A stretch of 64,000 nucleotides of DNA from Desulfobacter hydrogenophilus (GCF_004319545.1 NZ_CP036313.1:755501-819500); one strand, 5' to 3'. Positions 1-9,012 are shown, numbered from the stretch's first letter. Made by a program: numbers and translations. Notes: generated by a model from the sequence alone, not told the origin.

Positions 1-1
1 C

Positions 2-604
2 GCCATCCGAGGGCAGCGTCGACGCACGGCCGAGAACCCTGCCCTCAATCCCCTGCTTGATGCGGTTATTGCCTCGCAAACCACCAACCCTTACGTCAAT
101 GCGATTTTAGTGCAGGTTGAAGCAGGCCATGACCCGGAAAAAGTCGCTGGGTCGATCCGTCGCTGGAAGCGCTTAACCGTCTACACCCGCAGCCAGATGG
201 AGGAGATTCTGGTTGGTAAGCTGATCGCTACCTCCGCCAGACAGATCTTCATGTTCCTGGTAATCCTTTCGATTGTCAGCTCTGCCATTGTCGCCTTCAT
301 CATCTACACCCTGACGCTCGGGAAAATTCGTGAAATTGCCGTCTTAAAACTACTCGGCACCAGGAACCGCACCATTGTCGGCCTGATCATGCAACAGTCC
401 ATCGCCCTGGGTTTGATCGGCTTTGTGGTGGGCAAGATCTCGGCAACTTTATTAATGGCGCCAATCTTTCCCAAATATGTACTGCTGCAACCGCTCGACT
501 CCGTTATGGGTTTTATGGCCGTGGTCATAATCTGCGTACTATCGAGCATTATCGCCATTCGTGCCGCGCTCAGGGTCGATCCGGCCGAGGCCATAGGGGG
601 ATGA
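2..604 (+). CDS. ABC transporter permease, FtsX/MacB-like, C-terminal part
   Basis: The reading frame is open from the window edge, so the N-terminus lies outside. The visible 200 residues hold a soluble stretch followed by three hydrophobic segments (around IFMFLVILSIVSSAIVAFII, then GLIMQQSIALGLIGFVVG, then SVMGFMAVVIICVLSSIIAI). The last ends in an ALRVDPAEAIGG tail, which is typical of FtsX-domain permeases (MacB, LolC/E, DevC). The stop is one base before the ATPase gene and an outer-membrane factor follows, so the set looks like a MacB/DevC-type tripartite exporter. The substrate cannot be told from sequence. The periplasmic adaptor gene, if present, would be upstream of the window. Confidence 0.8.
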   Translation, partial: AIRGQRRRTAENPALNPLLDAVIASQTTNPYVNAILVQVEAGHDPEKVAGSIRRWKRLTVYTRSQMEEILVGKLIATSARQIFMFLVILSIVSSAIVAFIIYTLTLGKIREIAVLKLLGTRNRTIVGLIMQQSIALGLIGFVVGKISATLLMAPIFPKYVLLQPLDSVMGFMAVVIICVLSSIIAIRAALRVDPAEAIGG

Positions 605-605
605 C

Positions 606-1316
606 ATGACAGCAAAAGGTATTCGTATTGAGGGGGTAAAAAAACGTTATGGCAGCGGAGATACTGCCGTTGATGCCCTGAAGATGGTCAACATGCACGT
701 TGCGCCGGGTGAAGTTGTTGGACTGATAGGTCCTTCTGGATCTGGCAAAAGTACGCTCCTTAAATGTTTGGGCGCGGTGATCGAGCCGACCGCCGGAAAA
801 ATGATACTCGGAGATGACATCATTTATGACGACGGCTGGAAGGTCAAAGATCTTCGTGCCTTGCGGCGGGACCGGATCGGCTTTGTATTCCAGGCACCTT
901 ATCTGATTCCCTTCCTCGACGTCACCGACAACGTCGCCCTTCTGCCCATGCTGGCGGGAATGCCAAACACCGAGGCGCGTAAACGGGCAATAGAATTGTT
1001 TAAAGCGCTTGATGTGGAACATCGCGCCAAGGCCATGCCCTCTCAACTCTCTGGTGGAGAACAGCAACGCGTGGCTATTGCACGGGGACTGGTCAATCGT
1101 CCCCCGGTAATACTGGCGGATGAACCGACCGCTCCGCTGGATAGCGAGCGCGCCCTGGCTGTAATCCGAATATTGAACGACATGGCTCAAAAATTCGAGA
1201 CCGCCATTATTGTCGTCACCCACGATGAAAAAATCATTCCCACCTTTAAACGCATATATAACATCCGTGAAGGGGTGACCTATGAAGAAGAAGGTGAAGG
1301 ACGTGTTTTCAAATGA
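606..1316 (+). CDS. ABC transporter ATP-binding protein, LolD/MacB type
   Basis: A 236-residue nucleotide-binding subunit. Walker A is GPSGSGKST (about residue 42), the signature is LSGGEQQRVAIARGL, Walker B is VILADEPTAPLD, and the switch histidine lies in VTHDEK. The length and the LSGGEQQR signature match the MacB/LolD/DevA group, which powers FtsX-type permeases. It starts one base after the permease stop and has a GGGGG-rich ribosome site inside the permease end, so translation is probably coupled. It should energise export with the permease and the outer-membrane factor downstream. Confidence 0.85.
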   Translation: MTAKGIRIEGVKKRYGSGDTAVDALKMVNMHVAPGEVVGLIGPSGSGKSTLLKCLGAVIEPTAGKMILGDDIIYDDGWKVKDLRALRRDRIGFVFQAPYLIPFLDVTDNVALLPMLAGMPNTEARKRAIELFKALDVEHRAKAMPSQLSGGEQQRVAIARGLVNRPPVILADEPTAPLDSERALAVIRILNDMAQKFETAIIVVTHDEKIIPTFKRIYNIREGVTYEEEGEGRVFK

Positions 1317-1363
1317 GGTTAATCCAGAAAGGCCATTTAGAAAAACCTTCAAGGAGCATTTTT

Positions 1364-2881
1364 ATGGAAAATAATAATAAGATTGTTCATTATGCCTTAA
1401 TAGGAGTGTGTCTTCTGACGTTTGCGGGATGTGCTGTTGGGCCTGACTTCCAGCGTCCAGCCCCCCCTGATGTGACTGGTTATACGTCCACCCCGCTGGC
1501 TGCAAATTTAAATTCCTCCCCCACCATGCTGGGTGATCCACAAAACATTATTAAAGAAGAACGCTTAAATAAATATTGGTGGCGAGCGATGGGCTCCGAA
1601 CAACTAGAAACGCTCATCTGTGAAGCCCTGGAACATAACCCAACCCTGATGGCGGCAGAGGCTACCTTACGTCAGGCGCAGGAACTTTATGCGGCGAAGG
1701 CTGGTTCGACACTTTATCCCCAGGCTGACGCCAACCTCACCGGCCAGCGCCAGAGATTCAACCCCAATTCATCGGGGCTGACCGACGACGCCAGGGAATT
1801 CGGTCTTTACAACGCCGGCGTAGGCGTTACATATACATTTGACCTGGCCGGAGGTAATCGTAGGGCGTTGGAAGCTCTGGCCGCCCGAAGCGATTATCAG
1901 CAGTTCCAATTAGAAGGCGCTCGCTTAACACTGGTGGCAAATATCGTAACAACGGCTATTACTCAGGCAAGCCTGAAAAGGCAGACTGAAATTATAGAAA
2001 ACATCTTAAAGTCGCAGGAAAATCAACTCGAACTTACCCTGGAACGTATCCGTCTTGGTCATAAAGAACCGGACGATGCGTTGGCCTTGCAAACACAGTT
2101 GGAGCAAACGCGCGCCAAAATACCGCCGTTACATTATCAACTTCAACAGAACGAACATTTTTCAGCCGTTCTTGTCGGTAAAGCTCCAGGCGAGGGCCTG
2201 CTGCCGTCGTTTACCCTGGAGGATTTCACCTTGCCGCCGGAGTTGCCGCTGTTAATCCCCTCTGAACTGGTACATGCAAGGCCGGATATTCTCGGCGCTG
2301 AAGCGCTGCTGCATGCCTCTAATGCAGAATACGGGGTTGCAATATCGAAACTATATCCCCAACTCAACCTTAATGCCGATCTTGGATCCCAGGCTCTGAC
2401 GACCGGTGCGTTGTTCGGCGGTGGTTCTGCTGTTTGGAGTCTGGTGGGGCAGCTGACACAACCCCTGTTCAATCCGGGCTTGCCCGCTGAAAAGCGAGCG
2501 GCTCTTGCGGCCTTTGATACGGCTGCGGCAAACTACCAGTCCGTTGTTCTGGAAGCGCTTCGCAACGTGGCTGATGCATTGCGAGCACTGGAGAATGATT
2601 CAAAAAGACTGGAGGCTCTTTCTGCCGCTGATTTCGCTTCTGAAAAGTTTTTAGAGTCAACACAGCGTCGGTATAGGCTTGGAGCAGCCAGCTATTACGA
2701 TCTGCTTATCGCACAACAGCAACGCCTTCAGACCGAACTCGATCTAACAGAAGGCCAAGCCAAACGGCTGGTTAACACTGCCGTTTTTTACCAGGCAATG
2801 GGCGGCGGTTTAAACGGCATTACCGAAAGCACTGGCGATGTGTTGGAGGCTCAAAGCGCGGAGCGGAGCGCCTCGCGATAG
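1364..2881 (+). CDS. RND/ABC efflux outer-membrane lipoprotein, NodT/OprM family
   Basis: The ATG at 1364 is chosen because AAGGAG sits 8 bases before it and it places a lipoprotein signal at the N-terminus, with lipobox FAGC (C at about residue 23). The frame is open further upstream to 1313, but that would bury the signal. The 505 residues carry two outer-membrane-efflux repeats with the usual start GCAVGPDFQRP and the motif ELVHARPDILGAEALL in the middle. The protein should form the TolC-like trimeric channel for the exporter encoded just upstream. The family is clear; the substrate is unknown. Confidence 0.9.
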   Translation: MENNNKIVHYALIGVCLLTFAGCAVGPDFQRPAPPDVTGYTSTPLAANLNSSPTMLGDPQNIIKEERLNKYWWRAMGSEQLETLICEALEHNPTLMAAEATLRQAQELYAAKAGSTLYPQADANLTGQRQRFNPNSSGLTDDAREFGLYNAGVGVTYTFDLAGGNRRALEALAARSDYQQFQLEGARLTLVANIVTTAITQASLKRQTEIIENILKSQENQLELTLERIRLGHKEPDDALALQTQLEQTRAKIPPLHYQLQQNEHFSAVLVGKAPGEGLLPSFTLEDFTLPPELPLLIPSELVHARPDILGAEALLHASNAEYGVAISKLYPQLNLNADLGSQALTTGALFGGGSAVWSLVGQLTQPLFNPGLPAEKRAALAAFDTAAANYQSVVLEALRNVADALRALENDSKRLEALSAADFASEKFLESTQRRYRLGAASYYDLLIAQQQRLQTELDLTEGQAKRLVNTAVFYQAMGGGLNGITESTGDVLEAQSAERSASR

Positions 2882-3122
2882 TTCTGGAGGATCTGGCGGG
2901 GATGATGGCTGCGCCGTTCGGATGTTTGATGGGGGCCCCGCACTCCAGAACGGCACCGATGTTCACCATGTATTCCCCGTCCTTGTTGACGACTCCACGA
3001 AGAAGGCCGACAACTGCCTTGTTCGCCATGATCTTCTGGATGATGGCGTTGACGAGAAAACCGGTGTCGATGAGCGCCTTGCTCAAACCTTTACGCTCAA
3101 TGGTACTCTCGGCAAGTTTCAC
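2820..3122 (-). other. Possible gene remnant in the 2882-3188 gap
   Basis: No well-supported gene lies between the efflux channel and the HPP gene. A minus-strand frame starting at GTG 3122 gives a protein-like stretch (for example ALIDTGFLVNAIIQKIMANK and VVNKDGEYMVNIGAVLECGA), then degrades into arginine-rich sequence that overlaps the end of the efflux gene. I do not recognise the family. It may be the truncated 5' part of a lost gene. There is no clear ribosome site. Confidence 0.25.
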
Positions 3123-3188
3123 GAGAGACTATCCGCCCGGGGCCTGGGAGCGAATCCCCGCTGAATCTCGCGCACCAGAAAATTGAAG

Positions 3189-3728
3189 TTAAAACCAGAA
3201 CTCTGGATACTTTCTTCTGCTTGCCATATTGTTGATGGCCAAAGCGACGATGAGCATAATTCCTACGCCGATTCCTACAGGAACCAGCATGTACCAGAAG
3301 CCCAACTCGTGTATTTTTTCGCTGCCGATCACAGCGATCAGGGCTGTGGCCCCCCCGGGGGGATGAAGGGTCTGGGTGACGTGCATCAGGGCAATGGCCG
3401 TTGCAACGGAAAAGGCTGCCGCAAACCAGGGAAAGGGATGGAAAAGCTGCCAGCAGGCCACGCCCACAAAGGCGGACAGCAGATGGCCGCCGATGAGATT
3501 TCTGGGCTGGGCCAAAGGGCTTCTGACTGCGCCATAGACCAGTACCGCTGATGCACCGAATGAGCCGATGATATAAACAAAATCATTTCCGGATAACAGA
3601 TTGTAGTTTAAATAGGCCACCGGGGTGATTCCCAGAAAAGCCCCTAACCAGGACCAGAATACTTCGCTGAGGTTTACTTTGGGAGGACGCTGCCCGCCGC
3701 CGGCCATTTTTTTAAAATAAGGTATCAT
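3189..3728 (-). CDS. HPP family transmembrane protein
   Basis: The start ATG at 3728 is preceded by AAGGAG at a good distance; an upstream in-frame start is less likely. The 179 residues have four hydrophobic helices and the HPP signature region THTLHPPGG-like (read here as VTQTLHPPGGATAL), which defines the family. Some cyanobacterial and plant chloroplast HPP proteins are reported nitrite transporters, so the nearby HAO-like cytochrome and NO reductase make a role in nitrite handling attractive; that is inference. The gene lies 17 bases after a CBS-domain gene, which probably gates or regulates it. Confidence 0.8.
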   Translation of the reverse strand: MIPYFKKMAGGGQRPPKVNLSEVFWSWLGAFLGITPVAYLNYNLLSGNDFVYIIGSFGASAVLVYGAVRSPLAQPRNLIGGHLLSAFVGVACWQLFHPFPWFAAAFSVATAIALMHVTQTLHPPGGATALIAVIGSEKIHELGFWYMLVPVGIGVGIMLIVALAINNMASRRKYPEFWF

Positions 3729-3745
3729 TGTCAGTCTCCTTTTTA

Positions 3746-4339
3746 TCAGCACATGGCCTGGACAAGGTCTGACCGGGCAATGATCCCTACCAGAATGTTG
3801 TGGTCCTCACACACCGGTACCCGGTTAATCTTCCTCCGGTCCATAAGGTTGGCCACGTCCAGCAGTTTGAAGCTCTTGTGGACAGTAACGGGCGGCGAAG
3901 ACATAATGTCCCGGACCTTCAGCGTTTTAAGGGACCGGGCCAGGCAACAGCTGTCATCCATACACTGAATCAGCACCTGCATGAACGACGGGTCTTTTTT
4001 CTCAGTCATTCTGGACAGAAAATCTTTTTCCGATATGACGCCGGTCACAGCGCCCTGTTCATTGAGCACCGGCATACCAGAAATATCGTGATCCCGCATC
4101 TGGACAGCGGTCTCCAAAAGCGGGGCATCTTCAAGGACGGAAACAACCGTTCGAGTCATCACATGCTCTGCCAGGATAGCTGTCTTAATACGGTTAACCG
4201 CATGATCAAAAGCGATCCGGTATACCTCTATAAAGTCAGACGGCGTAATATCCAGATATCCGGGGATTTCCCTCATCGCCTCCAGTACATCTTCGTCTGT
4301 GATGGTCTGAAAGCATTCATTGATACGACTGAAGTTCAT
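3746..4339 (-). CDS. CBS domain pair protein
   Basis: A 197-residue protein preceded by AAGGAG. An N-terminal helical region of about 60 residues is followed by two CBS motifs: first HVMTRTVVSVLEDAPLLETA with SGMPVLNEQGAVTGVISEKD, then DIMSSPPVTVHKSFKLLDVA with NRVPVCEDHNILVGIIARSD. CBS pairs bind adenine nucleotides and regulate a partner protein. The partner here is very likely the HPP membrane protein encoded 17 bases downstream. CBS-HPP pairs or fusions are a known arrangement. Confidence 0.85.
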   Translation of the reverse strand: MNFSRINECFQTITDEDVLEAMREIPGYLDITPSDFIEVYRIAFDHAVNRIKTAILAEHVMTRTVVSVLEDAPLLETAVQMRDHDISGMPVLNEQGAVTGVISEKDFLSRMTEKKDPSFMQVLIQCMDDSCCLARSLKTLKVRDIMSSPPVTVHKSFKLLDVANLMDRRKINRVPVCEDHNILVGIIARSDLVQAMC

Positions 4340-4522
4340 ATATCTCCTTTTGCTGTTTGCTTCAAAGCTCTATTATTAATTCAAATCCCGGGTAAATAAT
4401 TTTTTAATTGCCCAAGCGTATCTTTGCAAACGCTTCTGGTCTTGTTTTAAGAATATGGGTAATTCTGGCCGGCAATGCATTGACATAGATCAAGTTTTCA
4501 CGAAAAATTTTTAAGCAATAAA

Positions 4523-4560
4523 AAATGCCGCCGCTCAAATTAATTTGAGCGGCGGCATTT
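4523..4560 (-). terminator. Rho-independent terminator after the HAO-like gene
   Basis: A perfect inverted repeat: AAATGCCGCCGCTCAAAT pairs with its complement ATTTGAGCGGCGGCATTT and is followed on the minus strand by TTTTTTATT. It begins about 20 bases after the stop codon of the octahaem cytochrome gene. Confidence 0.85.
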
Positions 4561-4582
4561 AGCGTTTAGCGTTTTGCGTTAA

Positions 4583-5974
4583 CTATTGTTTAAAAATTTC
4601 AGGTGGTTTTGTGGTGCTGCCGGTGGCGTTGGGATAATTTTCTGCTTTATAGGATTTTTTACCGGTTTCAATCAGGTGGTTGGCTTCTTCCATGAACGCA
4701 TTTAAGCGTTTTTTGCATTCATAGAATCCGTGCCACCATGAATAGTCCGGGGCCATCATCGCAGCGCCCATCCTTGCCCGGCGTCCTTCGTGGTGCCATA
4801 GCTCATAGTACTCCACCTCAAGGGGCTCGTCAAAAAAACGGGTCTTGTCAAGCAGGCCTTTTGTATAGAGTTCGTCAAGTTTGGCTTTAGCCGGTTTGAA
4901 ATAAACTTCATTATATTCTTCGATGGTTTGATCCATCTGACTGTAGTGGGATTCGGTCCACCTTTTTCCGTGACACTGCATACAGACTTCCTGCATTTTA
5001 GTTCGTTCTTCCTGCCAATTTGTCTGGGCTGGAAGGGCTTTGAAGTCTTCGGGTCTGACTGTCAATGGGGCCTGCAATTCCCAGGATAATCTTTCGGTGA
5101 CATCATGGGAGGTCATTACACTGCCGGCACCGGACATATGACATGAGGCACAGGTCGGTCCCCTGAAATCAACACCAGGTGTCCAGGTTCCCGGCGCGGC
5201 GGTCCAGTTGTAGTCATCCCCAAACGCATCGTAAATGTCACCATGTTTTGATTCTGTGAAAATTTCGATCTGGGGATGATCCGGGCCAAGATGGCATTGT
5301 CCGCAGGCCTGGGGTTTTCTGGCCTCCATAACAGAAAAACGATGTCTTGTATGGCAACTTGTGCAACTGCCTTTACTGCCGTCAAGGTTTATCCGTCCCA
5401 CACCGACATTGGGCCAAGTTGCCGGATCAAGTTCTTTGTCTTTTAATTTTAAAATGGTGCCGTGGCAATGGTAACAGCCGTTTACCCGCTCAAACTCACT
5501 GGTCATGCCATCGTTGAGCCAGGAATCTATTTTCCAGATAATTTCAAGGGTGTTGGCATGTTTACTCTTGCTGTATTGCGTTGCTTCATCCGGATGGCAC
5601 CGGGAGCAGTCTTTGGGGGTGACCACCGCAGAAACCGGAACCATGTATTTTTTTTGCCCGTATTTAGTATCGTTTGCCTCGTACTCTTTAAAATGAGATT
5701 GACTGACATCCGGATCATGAGCCTCGGCAGCGTGGCAGTCGTAACAGGTAATATTGGCGCTGGCATGACGACTGGCCGCCCAGTCAGAAAAGATGCCCGG
5801 GTGCTGTTTTTTATGACATTCGATACATGCCATGGCCTCGGGTGACATGGACCGCTCAATCCTGAACTCTTTTGATTTTGGTATATTCATCTGGACATCC
5901 GAACATAAAACCGTGGATGCGGATATGCCGGTGATAAATACACCCGCCAGCAGTGCACTCAATTTTCTTTTCAT
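4583..5974 (-). CDS. Octahaem cytochrome c, hydroxylamine oxidoreductase-like
   Basis: A 463-residue exported protein. It has a signal peptide (MKRKLSALLAGVFITGISAS) and eight CxxCH haem sites starting near residues 50, 77, 123, 167, 204, 224, 275 and 331. Length, haem spacing and the C-terminal region GAAMMAPDYSWWHGFYE fit the HAO-like family (pfam-type Cytochrome_c552/HAO). In non-nitrifying bacteria such proteins, paired with a NapC-type donor, are thought to reduce nitrite or hydroxylamine rather than oxidise ammonia. Whether the tyrosine that cross-links haem P460 in true HAO is present cannot be settled without an alignment. AAGGGG precedes the ATG. It is probably co-transcribed with the NapC gene 44 bases upstream. 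Confidence 0.88.
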   Translation of the reverse strand: MKRKLSALLAGVFITGISASTVLCSDVQMNIPKSKEFRIERSMSPEAMACIECHKKQHPGIFSDWAASRHASANITCYDCHAAEAHDPDVSQSHFKEYEANDTKYGQKKYMVPVSAVVTPKDCSRCHPDEATQYSKSKHANTLEIIWKIDSWLNDGMTSEFERVNGCYHCHGTILKLKDKELDPATWPNVGVGRINLDGSKGSCTSCHTRHRFSVMEARKPQACGQCHLGPDHPQIEIFTESKHGDIYDAFGDDYNWTAAPGTWTPGVDFRGPTCASCHMSGAGSVMTSHDVTERLSWELQAPLTVRPEDFKALPAQTNWQEERTKMQEVCMQCHGKRWTESHYSQMDQTIEEYNEVYFKPAKAKLDELYTKGLLDKTRFFDEPLEVEYYELWHHEGRRARMGAAMMAPDYSWWHGFYECKKRLNAFMEEANHLIETGKKSYKAENYPNATGSTTKPPEIFKQ

Positions 5975-6018
5975 GGTATCCCCTTATTTTATTTGTAACT
6001 GTTACAAGGTCGTAAAAA

Positions 6019-6570
6019 CTAAATCCCCAATCCTCTATACGGTGCCTGTTTTTGTTTATACCTATAAATTTCACTGTCCACATGAACCAGATTCCTATGG
6101 CAGTCTACACATTTTTTTTCATAACCTTCTTTGGGGTATAGAACTGTCCGGTGGGCCAGCATGGCTCCCCTTTTATCCGGGATATTCAAAATATTTCGGT
6201 GACATTTTTGGCATTGTGCATTTTTAAATGTTTCATAGGCGTGCTCACGGCTCTTTTCCCGGTCATAGGTCCCATAGGCAAAATGGACGAATACATCTTT
6301 GATGCCGTGGATCGTCTTTGTATAGAAAAAGTTCATTGTATCCTGCGGGGCAGGCAGGTGACAGTCCATACAATCCGCGACAAATCCCTGGGCGTTGTTT
6401 ACATGGGTAGAGGTTTTCCACGCGTTAAAGGCGGGTTGAATCTCGTGGCAGGATGCGCAGAATCCAGGCGTTGATGTTCTCGCCATTGTATAGTAGGTCA
6501 GGCTAAATACAGGAAAAGCGATAATAATGCCGATGAAGACAAAAATTAAAGGTTTGATCATTTTTCTCAT
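6019..6570 (-). CDS. NapC/NirT family tetrahaem quinol dehydrogenase
   Basis: The start ATG at 6570 follows AGGTGAGG; a GTG four codons upstream is possible but overlaps that ribosome site. The protein of about 183 residues has one N-terminal membrane anchor (PLIFVFIGIIIAFPVFSLTY) and four CxxCH motifs (CASCH, CMDCH, CQKCH, CVDCH), as in NapC, NrfH and the HAO-associated CycX/HaoC. Such proteins take electrons from menaquinol and pass them to a periplasmic multihaem partner, here the octahaem cytochrome directly downstream. Confidence 0.9.
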   Translation of the reverse strand: MRKMIKPLIFVFIGIIIAFPVFSLTYYTMARTSTPGFCASCHEIQPAFNAWKTSTHVNNAQGFVADCMDCHLPAPQDTMNFFYTKTIHGIKDVFVHFAYGTYDREKSREHAYETFKNAQCQKCHRNILNIPDKRGAMLAHRTVLYPKEGYEKKCVDCHRNLVHVDSEIYRYKQKQAPYRGLGI

Positions 6571-6704
6571 TTTAAACCTCACCTGTTAACATATAAAAAT
6601 TTATTCTCGAAATAAAATTGCCCGAGCTTCCAGGTATAATTTATGTTGATTCTCAAAAATTTTAACATCTTTTCCACATAGATAACCGGGGCCACCTGGA
6701 ATTC

Positions 6705-7130
6705 TTATCTCTGAGCATTCTCTAACTCGGACAACCTCTTTTGAGTCTCCCGTTCTTTCTTATATCTCGTGGTAATATCTCTCGCGCTTGACAACGCCCC
6801 AATCACATTCTTTGCGGAATCTAAAACAATAGAAAAACCCAGTTCAACGTAAATGACAGACCCGTCTGCATGTAAAGATTTCGTAGGCAAGGACTTCCCA
6901 ACATACTTTGTGTCCCCCCTTTGCATCGCTTGCTCATATCCTCGCCAATGGGCTTTTCGTAAGTTTTGCGGGACGATGATGTCTAAGTTTGATCCGATTG
7001 CTTGCTCTTTGGTAAATCCAAAAATACGCTCAGCCGCCACATTCCATACACGTATCGTCCCTTCTGTATCGGCAAATATCATTGCATCGGGATTTTGTTC
7101 TATAAGGCTGTCCATGAATCCGTCGTTCAT
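6705..7130 (-). CDS. Single PAS domain protein
   Basis: About 141 residues. One PAS domain fills residues 5-125 (SLIEQNPDAMIFADTEGTIR, NVAAERIFGFTKEQAIG, GALSSARDITTRYKKE), followed by a short charged helix. There is no output domain. A start at ATG 7130 is preferred although the ribosome site (GGAG, 11 bases off) is weak; a GTG at 7175 is the alternative. Stand-alone PAS proteins of this type (PAS_4/PAS_9-like) often act as ligand or redox sensors that bind a separate partner. It sits between the cytochrome pair and the NO-detoxification genes, but the link is only positional. Confidence 0.7.
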   Translation of the reverse strand: MNDGFMDSLIEQNPDAMIFADTEGTIRVWNVAAERIFGFTKEQAIGSNLDIIVPQNLRKAHWRGYEQAMQRGDTKYVGKSLPTKSLHADGSVIYVELGFSIVLDSAKNVIGALSSARDITTRYKKERETQKRLSELENAQR

Positions 7131-7394
7131 ATTTACATCAACTCCGCAAAGTGTGGGTTGTTGAAATCCTACCACCTGGCACTATAATATTAAGCTCATC
7201 GCCCATAGGCTAAGTGTATCGGGAACTTCGGTGGTCCCGGGTAGTGGGTGTAAATTTTTTTTAACTACGGCAGAAGCTTTGCTTCGTAATGCGCCTGTAT
7301 GTCGGGCAGAGTACCTATTCTTAAAAGTAAATCCAATGTATAAAATTCGGATAGATTTGGCAAGTCTTAGACCGAATTTATCGTTCAGGCAGGA

Positions 7395-7559
7395 TTAATT
7401 GCCGGCCATCATGGCTGCAATATCCTCGTCCACCGTATCAATGGGCTTGGTGTCAAATTTTTCCACCAGCACTTTGACTACATCCGGAGACAGAAATGCC
7501 GGAAGTGTAGGGCCAAGGCGGATGCCCTTGACCCCGAGGAAAAGCAGGTTTGGATAAAA
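7395..7559 (-). pseudogene. hcp: C-terminal remnant of hybrid cluster protein (hydroxylamine reductase)
   Basis: Just after the NO reductase stop, the minus strand encodes a fragment of about 54 codons beginning [20 protein letters not shown] and continuing [15 protein letters not shown] before TAA at 7395. This is the conserved C-terminal end of Hcp/prismane (the [11 protein letters not shown] motif). A stop codon precedes it in frame and there is no start or ribosome site, so most of the gene, including the hybrid cluster ligands, has been deleted. An hcp gene next to a flavo-diiron NO reductase and a prismane-associated redox protein is a common arrangement, so this is a local loss rather than an unrelated scrap. 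Confidence 0.85.
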
Positions 7560-7574
7560 TTAAACAGGTTGCTT

Positions 7575-8753
7575 TTATGTATAGCCATTTTCTTTGTGTT
7601 TTTGGGCTATGGCACCAGCCAGATCATCCAGAGCATCGAATACACTTGCGGTTGGAACGCCTTTGCAGAGAACCGGGTCAATTACCTCCACCTTAAGGTT
7701 GGGAATCATCCCGGCAAGGGTATCCACGGTCTTTCCACCCCAGCCATAGGAGCCCACCACAGAGAGGAACTTTGTGTTGGGCCGCAGGGCGTTGGCCAGC
7801 AATGCGGCATAGGCGGCATAAGGATGAGGGCCGGCCAGGATGGTGGGGGTTCCCACAACAATGGTGGCGGCATCCACCAGGGCCATGGCCAGTTTTCCGA
7901 TATCGGTGACAGCCAGATTAAACTGTTCCACCCTGACCCCCTTGTCCACCAGGGCACCCACAAGGTGCTCCACCATGAGTCTTGTACTTTCGTGCATGGA
8001 TACATAGGGGATAACAACGGTGTTTCTGGGGGCTCCCTTTGTCCACTTTTTATATGCATCAAGAATAAAACCGGCATCGGGAAATATCTGGCCGTGGCCC
8101 GGGGCGATCATTTTAATGTCATAGGAGGCCAGCTTTTCCATATTTTTTTTAATGATGCTTCTAAAGGGCATCATGATTTCGGCAAAATACCGTTTGGCCG
8201 CCTCATACACCCGGCCCTGATCCGTAACAAACAGGTCACTTGAGGCAATATGGGAACCAAAAAAATCACAGCTGAACAAAATTTTGTCCTCTTCCAGAAA
8301 GGTCACCATGGTTTCAGGCCAGTGAACCCAGGGGGTAAAAATAAATTTCAGGGTTTTATCCCCTAAAGAAAGTGTCTCCCCGTCTTCTATGGAAACGAAA
8401 AAATTTTCCGGGATATTCAAAAGATCCTTGAGAAGGTCCTTGGCCTTGGGCGTGGAGATGAGTTTAGCATTGGGATATTTTTCAAGGACCTGCATGATCG
8501 TTCCTGAATGGTCCTGTTCCGCGTGGCTTGAGACGATGTAATCGATATTTTTGACCCCTTCTAACTGGGCCATGAATTCTTTGGCCATGGGGGGATCAAC
8601 CGTGTCAATCAATGCTGTTTTCTCACTGCCTTTAATAAGATAGGCGTTGTAACTGGTCCCATCCGGCAGGGGAATAAGGGCGTCAAACAGCCGACTGTCC
8701 CAATCCACTGACCCCATCCAGTACACGTCTTCTTTGATCTTTCGTGCTTTCAT
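7575..8753 (-). CDS. Flavo-diiron protein, nitric oxide/oxygen reductase (FprA type)
   Basis: The 392-residue protein has an N-terminal metallo-beta-lactamase-like diiron domain and a C-terminal flavodoxin domain (from about residue 250, TVVIPYVSMHESTR). Iron ligands are visible: HAEQDH at about 80, H in PWVHWPETM, D in FSCDFFGSH and H in APGHGQIF. There is no rubredoxin tail, so it is an FprA/Roo-type A-class protein that reduces NO to N2O or O2 to water in the cytoplasm with electrons from rubredoxin or a similar donor. AGGAG precedes the ATG. The prismane-associated gene lies 22 bases upstream, so the two probably form an operon. Confidence 0.93.
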   Translation of the reverse strand: MKARKIKEDVYWMGSVDWDSRLFDALIPLPDGTSYNAYLIKGSEKTALIDTVDPPMAKEFMAQLEGVKNIDYIVSSHAEQDHSGTIMQVLEKYPNAKLISTPKAKDLLKDLLNIPENFFVSIEDGETLSLGDKTLKFIFTPWVHWPETMVTFLEEDKILFSCDFFGSHIASSDLFVTDQGRVYEAAKRYFAEIMMPFRSIIKKNMEKLASYDIKMIAPGHGQIFPDAGFILDAYKKWTKGAPRNTVVIPYVSMHESTRLMVEHLVGALVDKGVRVEQFNLAVTDIGKLAMALVDAATIVVGTPTILAGPHPYAAYAALLANALRPNTKFLSVVGSYGWGGKTVDTLAGMIPNLKVEVIDPVLCKGVPTASVFDALDDLAGAIAQKHKENGYT

Positions 8754-8775
8754 ACGGTTTCTCCTATTTTATGGT

Positions 8776-9012
8776 TTATGTTCTTGAATTTGTTGATATG
8801 GTTGTATTTTGAATGGCCCTGTTAATCTGATCGACCAGATGATTCAGATTAAGTCCATATTCTCCGGCAATATCCGTCACTGTGTGAAAGGTCTCTGCCG
8901 GGCAGCCGATACAAAGCAGCCCCATGTTCATAAATAATTTGATAAGCGTCGGATGTTGGTCTATCAATTCTTTGATCGTGATGTTCTGTAACTCAGGACT
9001 GTTCAAAATCAT
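8776..9012 (-). CDS. Hybrid-cluster-protein-associated redox disulfide protein (DUF1858)
   Basis: A small protein of 78 residues starting at ATG 9012 after AAAGGA. It has the DUF1858 pattern: TIKELIDQHPTLIKLFMNMG followed by LLCIGCPAETFHTVTDIAGE, with a CxxC redox pair (CIGC) near residue 35. This domain occurs next to hybrid cluster protein (prismane) genes or fused to iron-sulfur repair proteins and is thought to handle electrons or thiols under nitrosative stress. It is encoded upstream of the flavo-diiron gene and the hcp remnant, which supports that reading. Confidence 0.85.
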   Translation of the reverse strand: MILNSPELQNITIKELIDQHPTLIKLFMNMGLLCIGCPAETFHTVTDIAGEYGLNLNHLVDQINRAIQNTTISTNSRT

